The notes under the pieces were generated by a model, which saw nothing but the letters and a program-made list of their open reading frames with translations, made no database searches and had not been told where the DNA came from. The translations under genes were made by a program, and so were the position numbers. Positions 57,939 through 64,000 of a stretch of 64,000 nucleotides of DNA are shown here, in pieces; within the stretch, counting starts at the first letter, position 1, and each line of letters opens with the position of its first letter. The DNA is taken from NCBI GenBank assembly GCA_039808885.1, contig JBDHTX010000011.1:1-64000 (forward strand), given 5' to 3'. Origin of the DNA: Dongia_A sp039808885 (lineage in GTDB: Bacteria > Pseudomonadota > Alphaproteobacteria > Dongiales > Dongiaceae).

Positions 57939-58301
57939 CTAGGCGCCGCTCCTGGCCAGCGCGGTGAGGGCGGCGAGGTCGCGGGCGATCGCGCGCGCGG
58001 TCTTGGCCTCGATGTTGCGGAACCGGCGCAGCACCGCGGCGCCCGTCTCGGTCAGCCTGGCGCCGCCGCCATGGGCGCCGCCCTTGCCGGCGGCGACCAG
58101 CGGGGTCTTGAAGCTCTCGTTCAATTCCTCGACCAGCAGCCAGGCGCGGCGATAGCTCATCTTGAGCCGCCGCCCCGCCGCGGAAATCGATCCGGTCGCG
58201 GCGATGGCGTCCAGCAGGTCGGCCTTGCCCGGGCCGATGGCGATGCCGGGGGCGAGGACCAGGCGCAGCCGCGCCCCGGCCGATTGATGCTTCGGTTTCA
58301 T
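57939..58301 (-). CDS. modE: Short ModE-type molybdate-responsive regulator (HTH only)
   Basis: The 120-residue protein has the ModE N-terminal winged HTH: GPGKADLLDAIAATGSISAAGRRLKMSYRRAWLLVEELNESF, then GGGARLTETGAAVLRRFRNIE. The C-terminal pair of Mop/TOBE domains that senses molybdate in E. coli ModE is absent, as in many alphaproteobacterial LysM-type (ModE N-only) proteins. How it senses molybdate is therefore open; the ModC Mop domain could contribute indirectly. It sits 163 bp upstream of modA on the same strand, with the ModE box between. Confidence 0.88.
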   Translation of the reverse strand: MKPKHQSAGARLRLVLAPGIAIGPGKADLLDAIAATGSISAAGRRLKMSYRRAWLLVEELNESFKTPLVAAGKGGAHGGGARLTETGAAVLRRFRNIEAKTARAIARDLAALTALARSGA

Positions 58302-58340
58302 CGCCGCAGGATACCGGCCGCGCTCCCCAGATCAAGGGCA

Positions 58341-58376
58341 GGGGACGGAAGGGCGGGGGACGGAAGGGCGGGGGAT
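58341..58376. repeat. 15-bp tandem repeat upstream of modE
   Basis: GGGGACGGAAGGGCG occurs at 58341-58355 and again, identical, at 58356-58370, followed by a partial unit GGGGA. It lies in the divergent gap between modE and the exported-protein gene at 58460, and copy number may vary by slippage. Confidence 0.8.
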
Positions 58377-58459
58377 AGGCGGCCGTCGGGCAAGGGGTGG
58401 ACAGGCTCCGGTCGCTCCCCCACAATCCGCGGCGGGGATGCGGAATACGGGTTGGCTTC

Positions 58460-59161
58460 ATGCACATGGCACGGATCGGCGAACACCTCCGGGGGCTCCG
58501 CCGCGCGGGACTGGCGACTCTGGCGGCGGCAATCGGACTGGGCGCGCTCGTCCCGGGTGCCAGCCGGGCCGAGGATTTGGCCGCCATCGTCGAATCCCTC
58601 GACCCGCCGCGCGATGACATCCGCGCCTTGGACCTGCTCGCCACCGGCACGGTGATCGAGCTCAAGGCCGGGGACAAGATCGTGCTCGGCTACCTGGCTT
58701 CCTGCGCCCATGAGGAGATCACCGGCGGCAAGGTCACTATCGGCTCCGATGGCAGCAAGGTCGAGGGCGGCGAGGTGGTGCGTGACCAGGTCTCCTGCGA
58801 CGGGACCGTCGATCCCGTCACCGCCGCCGGTTCCAACGAGGCGGCCGTGGTGGCGATCCGCGGCATCGGCGGCGATGGCGCCGGGCTGCGCAACGTGCCG
58901 AGCCAGCAGCCGGTCTTCGTCATCTCCGACCAGGAGCTGCCGGCCGATTCCTCGCTGGTCATCCAGCGCCTCGATCGCGCCGAAGCGCCGATCCGCGTCT
59001 CGCTGTTCGGCCGCACGCTGGATCTGAGGTCGACCGGCATGAAGCTGACGCCGGGCGGCGTCTATTCCGCCGCCTGCGGCGAGCTGAAGGTCGCCTTCAA
59101 GATCGCCGACAATGCCGGGGTGAAGCCGGTGGTCACCCTTCAGCGCACGGTGCGGTTCTGA
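58460..59161 (+). CDS. Exported protein preceding the CHASE2 cyclase (possibly FecR-like)
   Basis: The 233-residue product has a signal peptide (RRAGLATLAAAIGLGALVPGASRA, cleavage near residue 34) and a mainly beta mature domain. RALDLLATGTVIELKAGDKIVLGYLASC is loosely reminiscent of FecR-type ligand domains, which often accompany CHASE2 cyclases; this similarity is weak. Cysteines in LASCAHEE, DQVSCDGT and SAACGEL could form disulfides. It ends 20 bp before the cyclase start, so the two are almost certainly one operon, possibly ligand sensor and output. Confidence 0.6.
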   Translation: MHMARIGEHLRGLRRAGLATLAAAIGLGALVPGASRAEDLAAIVESLDPPRDDIRALDLLATGTVIELKAGDKIVLGYLASCAHEEITGGKVTIGSDGSKVEGGEVVRDQVSCDGTVDPVTAAGSNEAAVVAIRGIGGDGAGLRNVPSQQPVFVISDQELPADSSLVIQRLDRAEAPIRVSLFGRTLDLRSTGMKLTPGGVYSAACGELKVAFKIADNAGVKPVVTLQRTVRF

Positions 59162-59181
59162 GCGATGCCCCGCGCCGGGTG

Positions 59182-61047
59182 ATGCGCAATCCCCGCATCC
59201 AGCTCGGAATCCTCGCCGCGCTCGTCGCGCTCTGTTGCGGCATCTTCCAGGAACGCTATCTCAGCGCCGGGCTCTCCTTCGACGCGCTGCTCAGCTTGCG
59301 TCATGCCGTCTTCGGCGACCGCCACGCGGCAGCGGACTCGCATGTCGTCGTCGTCGCCATCGACGAGGCGACCTTCGCCGACCCGGCCCTCCGGGATACG
59401 CCGATGGCCTTGTGGGCGCCGCAATTCGCCACGGTGCTCGATACCCTCGACCGTGCCGGGGCGCGGGTCATCGGCGCCGACATCCTGTTCACGGCCTGGA
59501 CCGAGAAGATCATCGCCGGTCACGATAAGCCGTTGATCGATACCTTCAAGCGCCTGGGCGCAACCGGGCGGATCGTCCTCGCCCAGGCGCTCGACGGCAA
59601 CAGCGGCAAGCTGGTCGGGCCGCACCGCATCTTCACCCTGATGGTGGGCGGCCAGAAGAACATCCGCTCGGTGAACGTGAAGCAGGACAAGGACGGCGTG
59701 GTGCGGCACATGGCGCTGCTGCAGGCGGGGCAGAGCGTCGCCGATCCGGCGGCGGTGCCGGCTTTCGCGCTGACCCTGGCGCAGCGCGCGGGTCTCGATC
59801 TTGCGACAATCCCCCCAGGCATAGCGCGCCTCTCGCCGAATTACGGCGACGTCGTCGTTGCGCCGGCGGTGCCGATGCGCGAGGTCCTCGCCTGTGCCGG
59901 GAAGCCCGATGCGGCCCCGGTCGTGGCGGAGGCGTTTCGCGACAAGGTGGTGCTGCTCGGCTTCACCTCCGATTTCGAGGATCGCAAGGTGGTCGCCGGG
60001 CGGACCTTCACCGATGACGGCGCCGGCATCGTGCATCTGCCCTGCGCTGGCGACGCGCCGGCCGCGCGCGCCGGCCGCGACACGATTCCCGGTGTCTTCA
60101 TCCATGCCCAGGCGGTCAACGACCTGCTGCGCGGCGAGATCGCGCGGTTCTGGTCGCTCTGGGCAAGCTGGCTCGGCATGGCGGTGCTGGCCGGACTCGG
60201 CGCCGGCCTGACGATGACCCTGCGGGCGCCGGCCGCGAGCGCCTGGCTCATCGGCGCCCTGGTGCTGTGGACCGCCGGTGCCACCTATTCCGCCAGCCTG
60301 GACTGGATGGCGCCGCTGCTGGGCGGCGCGGGGTCCGGAATCATTGCCTTCCTCATCGGCCTCGGCCTGCGCAATCTGGTGATCGACCGCGAGCAGCGGC
60401 GCACGGTGCTGTTCCTCTCCCGCTATCTTGACGCCCGCGTGGCGCGCAATCTGCTGGCGAGCGACCAGCCGCCGAAGCTCTCCGGCGAGATGCGCGACAT
60501 CACCATCTGGTTCTCCGACATCGCCGGCTTCACCACCGTTGCCGAGCGGCTGAATCCGGAGGCGCTGGTGCAGCGCCTCAACCACCACTTCACGCTGCTC
60601 GGCGAGGTGATCGAGGCCGAGGGCGGCATCATCGACAAATACGTGGGCGACGCCGTGGTCGCCGTGTTCGGGGCGCCGGTGCCCCAGCCCGACCACGCCG
60701 CCCGGGCGCTGCGCGCGGCGCTTGCCGTGCAGCGCAAGCTGGCGGCGGAGGCGGACAATCCCGACAGCTTCAAGATCCGCATCGGCCTCAACACCGGCGA
60801 ATGCGTGGTGGGCAGCATCGGCTCGGAGAAGCGCCTCAACTACACCGCCATCGGCGACGCGGTGAACGTGGCGGCGCGGCTGGAAGCCGCCAACAAGGAT
60901 TTCGGCACCGCCATCCTCTGCTCCAACGCCACCGTGCGGGCCGCCGGCCCGGGCTTCCAGTTCCGCGAGCTCGGCCCGATCCAGGTCAAGGGGCGGGTCG
61001 AGCCGGTGGCCGTTAACGAAGTGCTGGGGCTGCGGGGCCAGACCTAG
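59182..61047 (+). CDS. CHASE2-domain class III adenylate/guanylate cyclase
   Basis: The 621-residue inner-membrane protein has an N-terminal helix (about 8-22), a periplasmic CHASE2 sensor domain (about 30-330: SHVVVVAIDEATFADPAL, GARVIGADILFT, VFIHAQAVNDLL), three helices (about 335-395) and a C-terminal cyclase domain (440-615). Metal-binding D446 (FSDIAGFTT) and D490 (GDAVVAVFG), K486, T555 and the transition-state N562 and R566 are all present. T555 in place of Asp marks class IIIb, usually adenylate cyclases. The start is ATG 59182 or GTG 59179. It is flanked by an exported protein and caspase genes. Confidence 0.92.
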   Translation: MRNPRIQLGILAALVALCCGIFQERYLSAGLSFDALLSLRHAVFGDRHAAADSHVVVVAIDEATFADPALRDTPMALWAPQFATVLDTLDRAGARVIGADILFTAWTEKIIAGHDKPLIDTFKRLGATGRIVLAQALDGNSGKLVGPHRIFTLMVGGQKNIRSVNVKQDKDGVVRHMALLQAGQSVADPAAVPAFALTLAQRAGLDLATIPPGIARLSPNYGDVVVAPAVPMREVLACAGKPDAAPVVAEAFRDKVVLLGFTSDFEDRKVVAGRTFTDDGAGIVHLPCAGDAPAARAGRDTIPGVFIHAQAVNDLLRGEIARFWSLWASWLGMAVLAGLGAGLTMTLRAPAASAWLIGALVLWTAGATYSASLDWMAPLLGGAGSGIIAFLIGLGLRNLVIDREQRRTVLFLSRYLDARVARNLLASDQPPKLSGEMRDITIWFSDIAGFTTVAERLNPEALVQRLNHHFTLLGEVIEAEGGIIDKYVGDAVVAVFGAPVPQPDHAARALRAALAVQRKLAAEADNPDSFKIRIGLNTGECVVGSIGSEKRLNYTAIGDAVNVAARLEAANKDFGTAILCSNATVRAAGPGFQFRELGPIQVKGRVEPVAVNEVLGLRGQT

Positions 61048-61073
61048 GCCGGCGGCGGCTTGCAACCAGCACG

Positions 61074-61098
61074 GTATTCCCGAATACTTGATCGGGGG
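61074..61098 (+). promoter_or_regulatory. Shared upstream element of the caspase paralogues (copy 1)
   Basis: GTATTC-CC-GAATAC (61074-61087) followed by TTGATCGGGGGA lies 35 bp upstream of the first caspase gene. A close relative, TTCCCGAATACTTTGGCGGGGA (62581-62602), lies 22 bp upstream of the second. Conservation of this non-coding block in both copies indicates a duplicated regulatory element; in copy 2 the left palindrome arm has decayed to GGTTC. Confidence 0.5.
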
Positions 61099-61121
61099 AC
61101 ATCGGCGGCTTGGGGGGCTTG

Positions 61122-62522
61122 ATGCCGGCGCGTTTCTTGGGGCTCGCTTGCCTGCTCATCGGCATGGCGCTCGCCTTCCTGCCGCCAGCTCTGGCGGCGG
61201 AGCCGCGCATCGCGCTGGTCATCGGCAACGCGGAATACGGGCCGGAAATCGGCAAGCTGAAGAATCCCGCCAATGACGCCAAGCTGCTGGCCGAGACGCT
61301 GAGAGGGCTCGGCTTCCAGGTCGACCTGGTGCTCGATGCCGACCAGCGGGCGATGAAGCGCGCGGTGAAGGGCTTCGGCGCCAAACTGCGCGAGGCGGGC
61401 AAGGATGCCACCGGCCTGTTCTACTATGCCGGCCACGGCGTGCAGGTCGCCGGCACCAACTACCTGCTGCCGGTCGGCGCGGAGATCGCGGACGAGGCGG
61501 ATGTGGAGATCGAATCCCTTGCCGCCGATGACGTGATGACCCAGATGCAGTCCGCCGGCAACGCGGTCAATCTCGTCTTCCTCGACGCCTGCCGCAACAA
61601 TCCGCTGGCGCGCCTGTCGCGTTCCGTCACGCGCGGGCTGGCGCGGCTCGACGCGCCGCGCGGCTCCTTCGTCGGCTATTCCACCGCGCCGGGCGATGTG
61701 GCGGCGGATGGCGATGGCGCCAATTCCCCCTATGCCATGGCCCTGGCCGAGGAGCTGAAGACCCCCGGCATCTCGGTGGAGGAGGCCCACCGCAACGTCC
61801 GCGCCAGGGTGCTGGCGGCGAGCGGCAACACGCAGACGCCCTGGGATTCGTCGTCGCTGACCGGCCCGGTGATCCTGGTCGAGAAACCCGTCGCGGCCCC
61901 GGCCCCGGCCCCGCCGCCGGCGCCCGCGCCACAGCCGCAAGTCCAGCAGCAGGCCGCAATCGACAAGGAGGCGCTGTTCTGGCAGTCGATCAAGGACAGC
62001 AAGAACGCGGCGGAGTTCGAGGCCTACCTGAAGAAGTTCCCCGAGGGCACCTTCGCCGACCTGGCCAAGGCGAAGATCGCGGAATTGAGGGCGCCCGTTG
62101 CCGCCGCCGCGCCAGCCCCGGCTCCAACCCCGGCCCCAGTTCCGCCTCCGGCGCCAACCCCGGCACCGGCCGCGACGACGACGGCCGCGCCATCGACGAG
62201 CGCGCCGTCGACGGGCGCGGCTGCCCCGCCCGCCACGCTGCGCGTGTCGCGTGACGTTGCGGAGAATCTCAACGTCTATCTCAAGAACGCGGATCTCTCG
62301 TCGCGCTACTGGGCCTTCGCCGTCAGCAAGGACGGAACGCGGTCGGAGCGGGTCGGCTGCTCGAAAACCAAGGCCGACGGCAGCCGCTGGTGCTCCGGCC
62401 CCGCGGGCAGCACCTCGCAGGAGATCACCGACAAGGGCGCCGTCATCAAATGCGGGTCGGACTGCATGCTGCTCTATCGCGGCAAGGACAAGGTCTCGAA
62501 CGTCGAGATCATGGTCGAATAG
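61122..62522 (+). CDS. Exported caspase-like (peptidase C14) protein 1
   Basis: The 466-residue product has a signal peptide (MPARFLGLACLLIGMALAFLPPALA), so the caspase domain (about 28-250) should be periplasmic or extracellular. The catalytic dyad is intact: H105 in YYAGHGVQ and C157 in FLDACRNNP. A Pro/Ala linker follows, then the helical segment EALFWQSIKDSKNAAEFEAYLKKFPEGTFADLA, a second Pro/Ala linker and a C-terminal domain (about 375-466) with four cysteines. ATG 61122 follows GGGGGG. It is 74 bp from the cyclase and 101 bp from a close paralogue. Confidence 0.9.
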   Translation: MPARFLGLACLLIGMALAFLPPALAAEPRIALVIGNAEYGPEIGKLKNPANDAKLLAETLRGLGFQVDLVLDADQRAMKRAVKGFGAKLREAGKDATGLFYYAGHGVQVAGTNYLLPVGAEIADEADVEIESLAADDVMTQMQSAGNAVNLVFLDACRNNPLARLSRSVTRGLARLDAPRGSFVGYSTAPGDVAADGDGANSPYAMALAEELKTPGISVEEAHRNVRARVLAASGNTQTPWDSSSLTGPVILVEKPVAAPAPAPPPAPAPQPQVQQQAAIDKEALFWQSIKDSKNAAEFEAYLKKFPEGTFADLAKAKIAELRAPVAAAAPAPAPTPAPVPPPAPTPAPAATTTAAPSTSAPSTGAAAPPATLRVSRDVAENLNVYLKNADLSSRYWAFAVSKDGTRSERVGCSKTKADGSRWCSGPAGSTSQEITDKGAVIKCGSDCMLLYRGKDKVSNVEIMVE

Positions 62523-62580
62523 GCTCGCCGGGCTTCCTTTCCTGGCAACGAGCCGTTTGCGTCTTGCAACTTTTCGGCGG

Positions 62581-62602
62581 TTCCCGAATACTTTGGCGGG
62601 GA
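62581..62602 (+). promoter_or_regulatory. Shared upstream element of the caspase paralogues (copy 2)
   Basis: TTCCCGAATACTT-TGGCGGGGA repeats the sequence found upstream of the first caspase gene. Its presence inside the 101-bp intergenic gap shows that the duplication included the 5' non-coding part and that the second gene may have its own promoter. Confidence 0.5.
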
Positions 62603-62623
62603 TATTCGCGCGGGGAGGGTAGG

Positions 62624-64000
62624 ATGCCGGCGCGTTTCTTGGGATTTGTCTGCCTGCTGTTCCTGCTGGCGGCGGCCACCGTGCGGCCGGGTTTCGCGTC
62701 CGAGCCGCGCGTGGCGCTGGTCATCGGCAACTCGAATTACGGCCCGGAGATCGGCAGGCTGCTGAATCCGGTCAATGACGCGAAACTCTTGGCCGGGACG
62801 CTGCAGGACCTCGGCTTCGCGGTGGACCTGGTGCTCGACGCCGACCAGAAGACGATGAAGCGCGCGATCAAGTCGTTCGGCGCCAAGCTGGAGGCGGCAG
62901 GCAAGGAGGCCACGGGCCTGTTCTACTACGCCGGGCATGGCGTCCAGGTCGACGGAACCAACTATCTGCTGCCCGTCGGCGCCGAGATCGCGCGCGAGGC
63001 GGACGTGGAGATCGAATCCATCGCCGCCGACGATGTGATGACGCAGATGCAGTCCGCCGGCAACGCCGTCAACCTGGTGTTCCTCGACGCCTGCCGCAAC
63101 AACCCGCTGGCCAAGGCGAGCCGCTCGGCCACGCGCGGCCTGGCGCGACTGGATGCGCCGCGCGGCTCCTTCGTCGGCTATTCGACCGCGCCCGGCGACG
63201 TGGCGGCGGATGGCGACGGCGCCAATTCGCCCTACGCCCTGGCGCTGGCCGAGGAACTGAAGAAGCCCGGAATTTCGATCGAGGAGGCGCACCGCAACGT
63301 GCGCGCCAGGGTGCTGGCCGCGAGCGGCAACAAGCAGACGCCCTGGGATTCGTCGTCGCTCACCGGCCCTGTCATCCTCGCGGAGAAGCCGGCCGAAGCG
63401 GCGCCGGCTCCCCAGCCTGCCGCAGCACCCGCACCGCAGCCGCAGGTCCAGCAGCAGGCGGCGATCGACAAGGAGGCGCTGTTCTGGGAATCGATCAAGG
63501 ACAGCAAGGATCCGGGCGAGTACGAAGCCTACCTGCAGCAATATCCGAACGGCAGTTTTGCGCCGCTGGCAAAGGCGAAGCTCTCGAGAATGGCTGCGGC
63601 GCCGGCGACTCAGCTGTCACCGGCGCCCGAGGCGGGGCAGGCCGTTACCGAAGATGCCGGTGCCGGCGGCATGCGCTTCGTCGTCAGCGCGGATATCAAG
63701 GAGAAGTTCGATCGATATGTTCGCAACTGCGAATCCCGCAAGAACCAGCCCTGCTATATTGCGATCAGCCACGACGGGAATGCCATCGCGCTGGCGCGCG
63801 CCGATCAATCCTGGCCCCCGAGCTTTGACAGCGCGCCGAAGAAGGCGCTTCAGGACTGCGGCGGACCGACGGCCTGCACGCTGGTGATGGAAAAGGGCAA
63901 GTTGCGTCCCGGGGTCGTCGTGTCGTCACAGACCGGCACGGTGGCTCCGGCAGCGGCGCGGCCGTCACCGGCGCCCGCGGCGGGGCCGGCCGTGACCGAA
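62624..64000 (+). CDS. Exported caspase-like (peptidase C14) protein 2 (3' end beyond window)
   Basis: An open frame of 459 codons without a stop runs off the window end. It parallels the first caspase: signal peptide MPARFLGFVCLLFLLAAA, catalytic H105 and C157 in the same numbering, Pro/Ala/Gln linker and EALFWESIKDSKDPGEYEAYLQQYPNGSF. About 71% of the first 100 residues are identical, and similarity is higher through the rest of the caspase domain. It then diverges: a C-terminal domain with cysteines in YVRNCESRKNQPCYIA and LQDCGGPTACTLVM, then another Pro/Ala linker suggesting one more domain beyond 64000. GGGGAGGG precedes the ATG. Confidence 0.9.
   Translation, partial: MPARFLGFVCLLFLLAAATVRPGFASEPRVALVIGNSNYGPEIGRLLNPVNDAKLLAGTLQDLGFAVDLVLDADQKTMKRAIKSFGAKLEAAGKEATGLFYYAGHGVQVDGTNYLLPVGAEIAREADVEIESIAADDVMTQMQSAGNAVNLVFLDACRNNPLAKASRSATRGLARLDAPRGSFVGYSTAPGDVAADGDGANSPYALALAEELKKPGISIEEAHRNVRARVLAASGNKQTPWDSSSLTGPVILAEKPAEAAPAPQPAAAPAPQPQVQQQAAIDKEALFWESIKDSKDPGEYEAYLQQYPNGSFAPLAKAKLSRMAAAPATQLSPAPEAGQAVTEDAGAGGMRFVVSADIKEKFDRYVRNCESRKNQPCYIAISHDGNAIALARADQSWPPSFDSAPKKALQDCGGPTACTLVMEKGKLRPGVVVSSQTGTVAPAAARPSPAPAAGPAVTE

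Overview
The window is a high-GC chromosomal segment (about two thirds G+C by eye) from an alphaproteobacterium. Supporting signs are the order tuf, tRNA-Trp, secE, nusG, rplKAJL, rpoBC; the hopanoid squalene genes hpnBCDE; a short ModE lacking the molybdate-binding domain; and dispersed CGTCATTGCCGGG-type palindromic repeats. A Rhodospirillales-like host is plausible, but the sequence alone does not fix the family. No rRNA, CRISPR array, integrase or transposase was seen, so this is mostly core chromosome with small accessory cassettes.

Layout. 1-13.5 kb: translation and transcription core, with an L10-type leader, a possible attenuator before rpoB and a strong terminator after rpoC. 13.5-18.7 kb: small regulatory and enzyme genes (an exported histidine phosphatase, two convergent PAS_5 proteins of which one is frameshifted, an acyltransferase, an O-methyltransferase, and a histidine-kinase-like protein that has lost its catalytic residues). 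18.9-25 kb: an EamA exporter, hpnBCDE and an alpha/beta hydrolase. 25.1-26.5 kb: an unassigned two-gene membrane cassette. 26.6-29.7 kb: an aldehyde dehydrogenase and an unusual SHMT-like PLP enzyme. 29.9-33.1 kb: a LysR regulator divergent from an AhpD-like / hydrolase / GlcG-like gene set, part of it flanked by two copies of a second repeat family.

33.1-38 kb: a CNNM-type CBS protein, an HpaI-type aldolase and an ABC-2 exporter pair with a CRP-like site upstream. 38-44 kb: a 2OG-Fe(II) oxygenase, dapF and a polyamine-type ABC importer (permease, permease, binding protein, ATPase). 44-53 kb: TerB, PepSY and DUF2946-like proteins, a TMADH-like oxidoreductase, GST divergent from glutathione reductase over a palindrome, a low-GC secreted protein, a Nudix protein and a second HpaI paralogue. 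53-58.3 kb: a membrane ATP-grasp protein, a BON lipoprotein, and modE-modABC with a clear ModE box. 58.4-64 kb: an apparent signalling cluster of an exported protein, a CHASE2 class III nucleotide cyclase, and two tandem exported caspase-like (C14) proteins, the second cut off by the window end.

The two most promising places for undescribed biology are the two-gene membrane cassette at 25.1-26.5 kb and the CHASE2 cyclase plus twin caspase cluster at 58.4-64 kb. The dispersed repeats, the pseudo-histidine kinase and three well-formed operator palindromes are secondary leads.
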